This document shows positions 18,162 through 25,308 of a stretch of 64,000 nucleotides of DNA, piece by piece; positions within the stretch are counted from its first letter, which is position 1; each line of letters begins with the position of its first letter. Source of the DNA: JAKPAM01 sp047601745 (GTDB lineage: Bacteria; Pseudomonadota; Gammaproteobacteria; Burkholderiales; Burkholderiaceae_E); NCBI GenBank assembly GCA_047601745.1, contig JASGIS010000001.1, forward strand, positions 2,790,001 to 2,854,000. Reading direction: 5' to 3'. The translations under genes were made by a program, and so were the position numbers. Under the pieces are notes generated by a model, which had not been told where the DNA came from, ran no database searches, and saw only the letters and a list, made by a program, of their open reading frames with translations.

Positions 18162-19076
18162 ATGGACCAGATACAGGCCATGCGCATATTCGCGCGGGTG
18201 GTGGAAGCGGGCACGTTCACGCGCGCGGCCGATTCGTTGCAATTGCCCAAGGGCACCGTCACCAAGTACGTGCAGGCGCTGGAAGCGCGGCTGCGCGTGA
18301 AGCTGCTCAACCGCACCACGCGCCGCGTCACGGTCACGGCCGACGGCGCGGCTTACTACGACCGCACCGTGCGGCTGCTGGCCGATTTCGACGACATCGA
18401 AGCCAGCATGGGCCAGGCCCGCGCCAACCCGCGCGGGCGGCTGCGCGTGGACGTGGGCACCTCGGTGGCGCGGCTGCTGATCGTGCCGCGACTGGCGGAG
18501 TTCCAGGAACGCTACCCCGACATCCAGATCGACCTGGGCGTGAGCGATCGCACCGTGGACCTGATCAGCGACAACGTCGATTGCGTGATCCGCGGCGGCA
18601 CGCTGGCCGACCAGTCGCTCGTGGCGCGGCGCATCGGCAACCTGGAGTTCATCACCGTGGCCGCGCCCGGCTACCTGGCGCGGCACGGCACGCCGCAGCA
18701 TCCGCTGGACCTGGAAAACGGCCACAGGAACGTGATCTATTTCTCGCCGGTGTCCTCGCGCCGCTACCCGTTCGAATTCCACAAGGATGGCAAGGCGATC
18801 GAGATCTCCGGGCCCTCGCAGCTCGCCGTCAACGAGAGCAACGCCTACGTGAGCGCCCTCGTCGCAGGCCAGGGCGTCGGGCAGATCACCACCTTCCAGG
18901 CGCAGCAGTACATCGAACGCGGCGAACTCGTGCGCGTGCTCGCCGACTGGTCGCACCCGCTGCTGCCCGTCTACGTCGTGTTTCCGCCCAACCGCCACCT
19001 GAGCGCCAAGGTGCGCGCGTTCGTGGACTGGACGGTGGAACTGTTCGCGAGCGACCCGCGCCTGCAGCGGCAGTGA
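18162..19076 (+). CDS. ceoR: LysR-family regulator, CeoR/BpeT-like
   Basis: A 304-residue LysR-type regulator with an N-terminal helix-turn-helix (about 3-60, MRIFARVVEAGTFTRAADSL) and a ligand-binding domain. The start MDQIQ has AAGGAG seven bases upstream; an in-frame ATG eight codons earlier is less likely. It is divergent from llpE with 163 bases between, the arrangement of ceoR/bpeT, which activates the efflux operon in response to salicylate-like inducers in Burkholderia. Functional equivalence is inferred from gene order and family, not proven. Codon choice matches the efflux block rather than the wider window. Confidence 0.88.
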   Translation: MDQIQAMRIFARVVEAGTFTRAADSLQLPKGTVTKYVQALEARLRVKLLNRTTRRVTVTADGAAYYDRTVRLLADFDDIEASMGQARANPRGRLRVDVGTSVARLLIVPRLAEFQERYPDIQIDLGVSDRTVDLISDNVDCVIRGGTLADQSLVARRIGNLEFITVAAPGYLARHGTPQHPLDLENGHRNVIYFSPVSSRRYPFEFHKDGKAIEISGPSQLAVNESNAYVSALVAGQGVGQITTFQAQQYIERGELVRVLADWSHPLLPVYVVFPPNRHLSAKVRAFVDWTVELFASDPRLQRQ

Positions 19077-19170
19077 CCAAGGGCCAGACCTGCTGCATGG
19101 GGCCATGTCGTAGGCGATGGGGCCGCGCTGCAGCGGCACTCCGGCCGCGCCCAGCTTTCGACTCGTCAGC

Positions 19171-19503
19171 CTAGACGTGCGCGGCTTCGCTCAGTACCCG
19201 CTCGGCCCATTGGTTCAGGCTGGTTCCTTCGGCCTGGGCAGCGGTCAGCGCCGCGCGGTGGACTTCCGGCGCGACACGCAGCATGAGTCTGCCGCTGGCC
19301 GCAGCCTGGGGTTCCTTGCCGCGCTTTCTGCAGGTGTCGAGGTAGTCATCGACAGCCTCATGGAACGCCCTGCGCAGATCGGCAACGGTGTCGGCGTGAA
19401 AACCGATGATGTCCGCGATGCCGAGGATTCGGCCGACCAGGATGCCGTCTCGGTCGTCATACTGGATGTGGGCCGTGTAGCCCTTGTAGGTCATCTTGCT
19501 CAT
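19171..19503 (-). CDS. hicB: HicB-family antitoxin
   Basis: A 110-residue antitoxin. The N-terminal part (MTYKGYTAHIQYDDRDGILV) is the partially degraded RNase H-like HicB fold that blocks the toxin; the C-terminal part (about 70-108, GRLMLRVAPEVHRAALTAA) is a ribbon-helix-helix DNA-binding domain used for autorepression. Its ATG overlaps the stop of hicA by four bases (ATGA), so the two are translationally coupled. It sits just beyond the efflux block, possibly marking the edge of an acquired segment. Confidence 0.9.
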   Translation of the reverse strand: MSKMTYKGYTAHIQYDDRDGILVGRILGIADIIGFHADTVADLRRAFHEAVDDYLDTCRKRGKEPQAAASGRLMLRVAPEVHRAALTAAQAEGTSLNQWAERVLSEAAHV

Positions 19504-19754
19504 GGAGTCACTCCGATTTGCGAGAGGAATTCACGCGCTTGCTCGATCTGGTAGCGCTTGGCCTCCTTGCCCGGGTGCGGACGATGGGCCAGGAAGGCCG
19601 TGCCGCCCTTGTCGAATCGCACGCGCGAGCCGGCACCTTCGGTCAGTTCGCAGCCAATGGCCAGCAGCAACGCCTCAACGTCCTTGAACACCACGGTTCC
19701 CAGCGTGGGCCTGGTGAAGATGGCTTGTAGCGTCCTGCGATGCTTGCTGTTCAT
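19500..19754 (-). CDS. hicA: HicA-family mRNA interferase toxin
   Basis: An 84-residue double-stranded-RNA-binding-like toxin. HRPHPGKE (His57, His60) and the helix EQAREFLSQIGV are typical of the family. The first histidine of the classical GSHH motif is replaced (GSRVRF), as in the longer-HicA branch that keeps HRPHP. The start at 19754 was chosen because it begins with MNSKHRRTLQ, the usual N-terminus. The frame is open 16 codons further up, but that overlaps the promoter. It lies immediately upstream of hicB with a 4-base overlap. Confidence 0.88.
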   Translation of the reverse strand: MNSKHRRTLQAIFTRPTLGTVVFKDVEALLLAIGCELTEGAGSRVRFDKGGTAFLAHRPHPGKEAKRYQIEQAREFLSQIGVTP

Positions 19755-19806
19755 GATTGCAATTGTAGCGACCCGTTTGTTTTTTGCAATCACTTTGTGC
19801 AATCTC
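19755..19806 (-). promoter_or_regulatory. hicAB promoter with three TGCAATC motifs
   Basis: On the minus strand a -35 TTGCAA (19789-19784), a 16-base spacer and a -10 TACAAT (19767-19762) stand only 7 bases from the hicA ATG, so transcription would begin at or next to the start codon (near-leaderless mRNA). The heptamer TGCAATC occurs at 19785-19791 and 19798-19804, and inverted at 19755-19761. These are candidate sites for the HicB ribbon-helix-helix domain. Confidence 0.5.
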
Positions 19807-20242
19807 TTCGCACGAAGTGCTCCGAACTTCGATGGTCAGGAAGGCCTCTTCGGACGACAGGAGGTTTTCCCATCCGGGTTGCTGGCGAGGGCGTATTTCC
19901 CCGGAGTGCTTCTTCGGAAGGGAAGGGGGCTTGAGCATCACGTCCGTGGAGTGCTCGGCCTGTGCCTCCACCCAGTAGTGCCAGTCAGTGGTATTCGCAG
20001 CCGTGCAGCACATCGTCCTGTTCGTGCTGATCGGCGATCACCTGGACAGCGCTGCGCTGCAGGCCAGCGGCACGCCGTGCGAGGTGCTCACGCGGCATGT
20101 GCTGGACGGTGAGCTGCGTGGGCATGGTCCCGGGCCCGATCTCAGTGTGAACAGGCCCTGATCCCGTGAACGCGCCGTGCAAGCCCGGCCGGCCCGGCGT
20201 ATCGTCGCGGCTGCATCGCGATCATCGAAGAAGGAGCCGGGC
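19807..20242. other. Long intergenic stretch, no supported gene
   Basis: About 430 bases between hicA and the second Bug gene. Composition is lower in GC and more mixed than elsewhere. The only open frames are short: a GTG-started frame of about 55 codons on the plus strand ending near 20162, and a minus-strand frame over 19675-20013 that overlaps hicA out of phase. Neither resembles a known family or has a convincing ribosome site. It may hold degraded gene pieces. The last bases contain the ribosome site of the next gene. Confidence 0.5.
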
Positions 20243-21349
20243 ATGGGGCGAGGGTGGACGATGAAAGAGCCGACGGACGGGGCGCTGCCCGAACGGACGC
20301 GGTACGAACGGATGCAGTACGCACGGGCGCCCGGCAGCGAGGCGCCTCGCGGGCGGACCTTGTCGCGTCGGCTCGCGGCCTGGATCGCTGGTGGTGTCGC
20401 AGGCGTGATGATGGCCGCGGCCGGTTTCGCGAACGCCGAGCCGGCGCACTGGCCGCATGCGCCGATCACGATGATCATGACGTTCCCGCCGGGCTCGGGC
20501 GTCGACGTCGTCGCGCGCCGGCTGCAGCCGGTGATGGAAGCGCAACTCGGCCAGCGGATCATCATCGAGTACAAGGCCGGCGCCGGCGGCAACGTCGCGT
20601 CGGAGTTCGTCGCGAACGCCAGGCCCGACGGCTACACGATCCTGTTCGGCACCTCGGCCACGCATGGCGTCAACGCCTCGCTGTACAAGCGGCTGCCGTT
20701 CGACGTCGAGGCCGATTTCACGCCGATCAGCCCGGTCATCGACGTGTCCAACGTGCTGACGATCAACCCGGCGGTCATCGACGTGCATTCGGTGCGCGAG
20801 TTCATCGAGGAGGTCCGCGCGCATCCGGGCAAGTACAACTACGCGTCGACCGGCAACGGCACCGGCACGCACCTGGCATTCGCCGAGTTCAACGCGAAGG
20901 CCGGCTTGCAGATGGTGCACGTGCCGTACAAGGGCGGGCCCGAGGCGCTGCAGGCGGTGCTGCGCGGCGAGGTGTGCTGCATCTTCAATCAGGTGCAGAC
21001 GGTGCTCGCGCAGGCCAAGGCCGGCAAGGTGCGCCTGCTCGGCGTGTCGACCGCGCAGCGGGTGCCGGCGCTGGCCGACGTGCCGACGATCGCCGAGGCC
21101 GGCCTGCCCGGGTTCGAGAGCTCGACCTGGTTCGCGATCTTCGGTCCGAAAGGCATGGATCCGGCGATCACCGAGCGGCTGAATCTGGCCGTCAAGGCCG
21201 CGCTCGACGATCCGGACAACCGCCAGAAGCTGATCGCCGACGGCAACACGCCGCACTACGAGACGCCCGAGCAGTTCAAGGCGACGGTCAAGGCCAATCG
21301 CGCGAAGTGGGAAGCAGTCGTCAAGGCGGTGGGCGCTAGCGTCGACTGA
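20243..21349 (+). CDS. Bug/TctC-family substrate-binding protein
   Basis: A 368-residue periplasmic receptor of the Bug family. A long N-terminal leader (about 55 residues) precedes the hydrophobic signal region AAWIAGGVAGVMMAAAGFANA. The mature part starts WPHAPITMIMTFPPGSGVD and has the usual KAGAGGNVASEF and HVPYKGGPEAL motifs. The ATG at 20243 has AAGGAG upstream; the ATG of MKEPTD six codons later is an alternative, and the true start may be even closer to the signal helix. No TctAB membrane genes are adjacent. Ligand unknown, probably a carboxylate. Confidence 0.92.
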   Translation: MGRGWTMKEPTDGALPERTRYERMQYARAPGSEAPRGRTLSRRLAAWIAGGVAGVMMAAAGFANAEPAHWPHAPITMIMTFPPGSGVDVVARRLQPVMEAQLGQRIIIEYKAGAGGNVASEFVANARPDGYTILFGTSATHGVNASLYKRLPFDVEADFTPISPVIDVSNVLTINPAVIDVHSVREFIEEVRAHPGKYNYASTGNGTGTHLAFAEFNAKAGLQMVHVPYKGGPEALQAVLRGEVCCIFNQVQTVLAQAKAGKVRLLGVSTAQRVPALADVPTIAEAGLPGFESSTWFAIFGPKGMDPAITERLNLAVKAALDDPDNRQKLIADGNTPHYETPEQFKATVKANRAKWEAVVKAVGASVD

Positions 21350-21385
21350 CCGGGCGGGCGGCGGTACGGTTCGGTCCGCCGCTAC

Positions 21386-21442
21386 TCGCGGGCCGTCGCG
21401 GGCCTATCGCGGGCCCATCCCGGGCCCATCCCGGGCCCGCGG
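21386..21442. repeat. GC-rich direct/inverted repeats between convergent genes
   Basis: Several near copies of GCGGGCC and CATCCCGGGCC lie head to tail between the ends of the Bug receptor and flavoprotein genes. The units are self-complementary (CCCGGGCC/GGCCCGGG-type), so the transcript from either side can fold into GC hairpins. It is probably a bidirectional transcription-end region. Confidence 0.55.
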
Positions 21443-21447
21443 GCGAG

Positions 21448-23067
21448 TCACGCCGTTCGCGTTCCTCGTTCGTCCAACGGCACGAACCGCCGCGTCTGCG
21501 CGAGTTCGTCCTCGTTGTGCGCGAGCATCCGCGCGTAGTGCCGGTCGGCGTCGGCGACGAACAGCGCCTTGACGATCGCGTGCGACAGCCGCGTCGCGCC
21601 CAGGCCCAGTCCCGGGATGTCGCCGGCGATCGCGCCGTGGCTCATCGTGGCACCCCAGTTGAACAGATGGACGTGGCGCAGCCCGGGGGCCGTGCCGGGC
21701 ACGCGCTCGCGCAGCTCGAAGCCGTCGCCCAGATACGGAAACCGCGCCGGCTCCGGATGCGCGGCGGCCCGTTCGGCGCCGATCCGGTCGGCCCAGCGCA
21801 GCAGGTCGCCGGCGATCCCGGCCAGTTCGGGCCGGCGCGTCAGGTCGACGTCGAAGCCGGTGGCGACGATGGCCGCGTCATAAGCGAGCGTCGCACAGCC
21901 GGCGTCATCGCAGTTGCCATTGCCATTGCCATTGCCGGTGCCATTGCCGGTGCCGGCGTCGGCCGCCGCCGTCAGCGTGATCCGCATGCCGTCGCCGTCC
22001 AGGTCGATCCGTTGCCACCCATGGCCGAAGCGCAGCGAGAACTGCGGATGCCGGTCGCAGCGCTGGACCGACTCCCACGGCGGCGGCACCTGCTCGTCGA
22101 AGATGTACGTGTAGAACGCCCAGCGGCGCGCGTCGTCCAGATCGATGAAGCCGTGCAGGAAACCCGGGAACGACGTCCATTTGGACTTGTTGACCTGCGG
22201 CAGGAACGGCCGGCGCACGAACTGGTCGACTTGCGCGGCGCCGGCTTCGAGCGCGGCGGCCGCGTTGTCGAAGGCCGACGCGCCGGCGCCGAGCACGGCG
22301 ACGCGGCGTCCGCGCAGCGCGGCGAAGTCGATCGCTTCGTCCGAATGGAACACGCGTCCGGCGCGGGCCGGCGAGGCCGGATCCAGGCCGTCGATCCGCG
22401 GCCAGCGTTCGCCGCCGCTGCCGTCGCGGCCCATCGCCAGCACGAGCTTGCGGCAGGTGACGCGCTGCGGTCCGTCCGGGCCGATCAGGTCGACCTCGAC
22501 GTGCTCGTCGCGCGGCCGCACGGCCGTCATCCGCACGCCGTTCTCGACACCCACGCCGACGGTCTCGCGCACCCACAGCAGGTAGTCGCGCCAGTCCAGC
22601 GTCGTGATCTTGTGCAGCGACTGCCAGTGCTCGACGCCATAAGCGGCTTCGTGCCACGCGCGATAAGTGAGCGAGGGTACGCCGAGGTCGGCGCCGGTCA
22701 GGTGCTTGGGGCTGCGCAGCGTCAGCATCCGCGCGAACGTGCCCCAAGGACCCTCGTCGCCGCGCGCGGCCGCATCGATGATGCGGAACGTGCGCACGCC
22801 GTCGCGCAGCAGCGCGTAGGCGGCCGTCTGGCCGCACATGCCGCCGCCGACGATCAGCACGTCGACCTGCGACGGCGCGCGTCCGGGCGCCCCCGGTACC
22901 CAGTCCGGCGCCGGAAAGTTCAGCATCGCCAGATCGTCGCGCGCGCGCTCGCGCAGCGCCCGCAGCGCGGCCTGGTCGGGCACGGCCGGCACGATCGGCG
23001 GCGGCAGCACCAGCGGCGGCTGTTCTACACTGGTCGACCGCCCGGATGCCGAAGGAAGATCACTCAT
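21448..23067 (-). CDS. FAD/NAD(P)-binding flavoprotein oxidoreductase
   Basis: A 539-residue flavoprotein of the lysine/ornithine N-monooxygenase-like class. An FAD Rossmann motif VDVLIVGGGMCGQTAAY lies near residue 70 and an NAD(P) motif VAVLGAGASAFDNAAAAL near the middle. A run of GTGN/GNGN residues (about 368-384), coded by a hexanucleotide repeat, interrupts the second half. It is likely cytoplasmic; the substrate is unknown. The start drawn here (MSDLPS) shares its codon with the divergent gene (CATG). GTG codons inside the proline-rich first 30 residues are alternatives, since recognisable family sequence begins only around residue 30. Confidence 0.85.
   Translation of the reverse strand: MSDLPSASGRSTSVEQPPLVLPPPIVPAVPDQAALRALRERARDDLAMLNFPAPDWVPGAPGRAPSQVDVLIVGGGMCGQTAAYALLRDGVRTFRIIDAAARGDEGPWGTFARMLTLRSPKHLTGADLGVPSLTYRAWHEAAYGVEHWQSLHKITTLDWRDYLLWVRETVGVGVENGVRMTAVRPRDEHVEVDLIGPDGPQRVTCRKLVLAMGRDGSGGERWPRIDGLDPASPARAGRVFHSDEAIDFAALRGRRVAVLGAGASAFDNAAAALEAGAAQVDQFVRRPFLPQVNKSKWTSFPGFLHGFIDLDDARRWAFYTYIFDEQVPPPWESVQRCDRHPQFSLRFGHGWQRIDLDGDGMRITLTAAADAGTGNGTGNGNGNGNCDDAGCATLAYDAAIVATGFDVDLTRRPELAGIAGDLLRWADRIGAERAAAHPEPARFPYLGDGFELRERVPGTAPGLRHVHLFNWGATMSHGAIAGDIPGLGLGATRLSHAIVKALFVADADRHYARMLAHNEDELAQTRRFVPLDERGTRTA
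21914..21962. repeat. Hexanucleotide microsatellite inside the flavoprotein gene
   Basis: About eight near-tandem copies of GCCATT/GCCGGT (plus strand) coding Gly-Asn/Gly-Thr dipeptides on the minus strand. The unit is a multiple of three, so copy-number change alters linker length without a frameshift. Confidence 0.75.
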
Positions 23068-23680
23068 GACCGAACTCTCTTGTTTCTATAGTCTGTCGTC
23101 GCCGTGGGCGTATTTCGCCGGGCCCCGCCTGCAGGACATCGTGCGCCGCCATCATGCGACGCTGGTCCTCAAGCCGTTCGACTTCCAGGCGGTCGTGCCG
23201 CAGACCGGCGGGATCCCGCTGCGCACGCGGCCCGAGGCCCGTCGAACTTATCATCATCTGGAACTGGTGCGCTGGAGCGAGTACCTGGGCATGCCGCTGA
23301 ATCCGGTGCCGCGCCACTATCCGGCCGACGGCAAGCCCGACGGATGGAACAAGTGGGCCGGCTGGATGGTGATCGCCGCGCAGCAGGCCGGGCTCGACGC
23401 GTTCCCGCTGTCGCACGCGATCCTGCGCGCGCTGTGGGCCGAGGACCGCGACATCGCCGATCCGGCGGTGCGGATCGCGATCGCCGACGCCAACGGCTAC
23501 GACGGTCGCGCGCTGCAGGCGGCCGAAACCACGCAAGCGGTGCAGGACGCGTACCGTGCATACAGCGACGAGGCGGTCCGGCTCGGCGTGTTCGGCTCGC
23601 CGACCTTCGTCATCGACGGCGAGCGCTTCTGGGGGCAGGACCGGCTGGAGTTCGTCGAGCGCGCGCTGGCCAAGCGCTGA
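23066..23680 (+). CDS. DsbA-family 2-hydroxychromene-2-carboxylate isomerase-like protein
   Basis: A 204-residue thioredoxin-fold protein of the kappa-GST/NahD class. The N-terminus ELSCFYSLSSPWAYFAGP has the serine-containing SxxSPW pattern in place of CxxC, typical of HCCA isomerases, and the C-terminal GVFGSPTFVIDGERFWGQDR is the conserved GSH/substrate region. The family isomerises aromatic-ring degradation products with glutathione. The ribosome site GAAGGAAG precedes the start. Its ATG overlaps the CAT start of the divergent flavoprotein gene, so each gene's upstream control lies inside the other gene. A joint role in aromatic oxidation is suggested, not shown. Confidence 0.9.
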   Translation: MTELSCFYSLSSPWAYFAGPRLQDIVRRHHATLVLKPFDFQAVVPQTGGIPLRTRPEARRTYHHLELVRWSEYLGMPLNPVPRHYPADGKPDGWNKWAGWMVIAAQQAGLDAFPLSHAILRALWAEDRDIADPAVRIAIADANGYDGRALQAAETTQAVQDAYRAYSDEAVRLGVFGSPTFVIDGERFWGQDRLEFVERALAKR

Positions 23681-23754
23681 TCGATTCGTCCCGGACAGGC
23701 CGGGCAATTCGCCCGGAAGAAACCGGATCGCGCCGAACAGCGCATCCGCCGGCG

Positions 23755-24561
23755 TCAACCGTCGCCGAACAGCGTCTCGTAGCCGGTCTCGCCGGGCATC
23801 GCCACGCCGACGATGTGCCGCTCGGCGTTCAGGCGCAGCCGCGGATGGATCGTCGGCAACGCCTGCTGGCCGCGCGCATGCTCGAAGATCGCCCGGACCG
23901 ACTGGCGAGCGAACGGCACCAGCGAGCGCACGGTCGAGATCGTCGCGAACTCCATCTGGAAGTCGCCCTGAGAGTGCGAGGCGAGCGCGGCTTCGGGACG
24001 GACCCAGGCGAGGGTGGTCGTTTCGCCTTCGTCGACGGTCGGCGTCTGGCCATCGGGCGCCCGGCACACGAAGAACGCGGTATCGAAGCGTTTCGGGATC
24101 CCCAGCGGCGTGACCCAGCGGCTCCACGGGTGCAGGCCCGACGTCGCCAGCGGCAGATCGCCGAGCCGGGCGATCTCGCCGATCGAGAGGCCGCCGTGCA
24201 GCTTCGCGCGCAGCGCGATCGAGTCGAAGGGCTCGTCGACGCCCAGCCACAGGCCGCATTCCTCGAAACACTCGCGCAGCGCCGCGACCGCGAAGGCGCG
24301 CGCGCGCCCGTTGACGCCCAGCACGTCGCCGATCCGACGCTCGATCTGCTCGTCGGATTCATCGGTGGCCGGCCGCGCATCGCCGTCGTCGACGGCGCCG
24401 CCCGGAAAAACGTAGGCGCCGGGCATGAACGACGCGTTCGGCGAGCGCCGGACCATCAGCACCTCGGGGCCGTCGTTCGTGTCGCGCAGGATCAGCACCG
24501 TCGCGGCCGTCCGCGGCACGACGGCCATGGCCGCCTGCTCGTCGAGACTTCTCCTCATCAT
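23755..24561 (-). CDS. NUDIX hydrolase (NUDT19/RP2-like)
   Basis: A 268-residue Nudix protein. The Nudix motif is split: GAYVFPGGAVDDGD stands about 40 residues before ALRECFEECGLWLG, a long insertion typical of the NUDT19/RP2 branch, which acts on CoA and acyl-CoA derivatives. REcFEEcG supplies the metal-binding glutamates. The ATG at 24561 has AAAGGAG four bases upstream. The neighbouring GNAT gene is on the same strand but separated by about 135 bases. Hydrolysis of CoA esters is the best guess from family. Confidence 0.88.
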   Translation of the reverse strand: MMRRSLDEQAAMAVVPRTAATVLILRDTNDGPEVLMVRRSPNASFMPGAYVFPGGAVDDGDARPATDESDEQIERRIGDVLGVNGRARAFAVAALRECFEECGLWLGVDEPFDSIALRAKLHGGLSIGEIARLGDLPLATSGLHPWSRWVTPLGIPKRFDTAFFVCRAPDGQTPTVDEGETTTLAWVRPEAALASHSQGDFQMEFATISTVRSLVPFARQSVRAIFEHARGQQALPTIHPRLRLNAERHIVGVAMPGETGYETLFGDG

Positions 24562-24697
24562 TGCTCCTTTGGGTGGTTCGGGTCGATCGCTCGCGGAGGC
24601 CGGACATCGATCCCTGAGATGTTCGTCGAATCGTCGTGGGCTCCGCTGGTCGCGTCGCTCCGATCCGAGCGGAAGTGGACGATTATCTCGACCGCCG

Positions 24698-25162
24698 TCA
24701 TCGCGAACAAGTCGATGGCGGCCGCTTCAGCACGAAGCCGCGTTCGACGTCGCCGTCGAAGCCGAGCTTCTGATACAGGCGGTGCGCGCCGTCGCGCTGC
24801 GAGCCGGACAGCAGCATCAGCTTGTAGCAGCCGGCCCGCCAGGCCTCGTCGATCAGCCGGCGCATCAGGCGCTCGGCCAGGCCTTGTCCGCGCGCGGCCG
24901 CGGTCGTGACGACGTGTTCGATGACGCCGAAAGGCGCGGGGCCCTTGGCGACGCTCGGGATGATCGCCAGCATCGCCGTGGCCTGCAGCGCGCCGTCTCG
25001 CTCGGCGACGGCCACGCGGATCGACGGATTGGCGAGCATCGCCCGCCAGGTGTCGTCGAGTTCGGCCGATCGTGGCACCGGCGGGCTGTCGGGCCGGATC
25101 TCGGCGTAGAGCGCCAGCAGTGCGTCCAGGTCGGTGGCAGTGGCGGGGCGGATGTCGGGCAT
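24698..25162 (-). CDS. GNAT-family N-acetyltransferase
   Basis: A 154-residue acetyltransferase starting MPDIRPATATDLDALLALY. The acetyl-CoA-binding motif VTTAAARGQGLAERLMRRL (motif A) and the later GAHRLYQKLGFDGD are clear. It transfers an acetyl group to a small amine or a protein N-terminus; the acceptor is unknown. It follows the repeat cluster downstream of the MocR gene and is not obviously in an operon. Confidence 0.9.
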   Translation of the reverse strand: MPDIRPATATDLDALLALYAEIRPDSPPVPRSAELDDTWRAMLANPSIRVAVAERDGALQATAMLAIIPSVAKGPAPFGVIEHVVTTAAARGQGLAERLMRRLIDEAWRAGCYKLMLLSGSQRDGAHRLYQKLGFDGDVERGFVLKRPPSTCSR

Positions 25163-25214
25163 GGTCGTCCACGGTCGAAAGAGGTGCGAGCCGCGGCGCG
25201 AGCGCAGCCGGCAA

Positions 25215-25296
25215 GGGTAGCGGGATGCAGGGGTAGCGGGATGCAGGGATAGCGGGATGCAGGGATAGCGGGATGCAGGGATAGCGGGATGCAGGG
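25215..25296. repeat. 16-bp tandem repeat (5 copies)
   Basis: Five head-to-tail copies of GCGGGATGCAGGGATA, with the first copy carrying GGGGTA, lie in the gap between the MocR and GNAT genes. There are no spacers. It is a minisatellite just behind the 3' end of the MocR gene and may vary in copy number between isolates. Confidence 0.85.
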
Positions 25297-25308
25297 GGCC
25301 GGCGTCGA

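Noticed and set aside
19985..20162. GTG-started frame of about 55 codons before the second Bug gene
   Set aside because: No ribosome site and no family resemblance; left as part of the remnant stretch.
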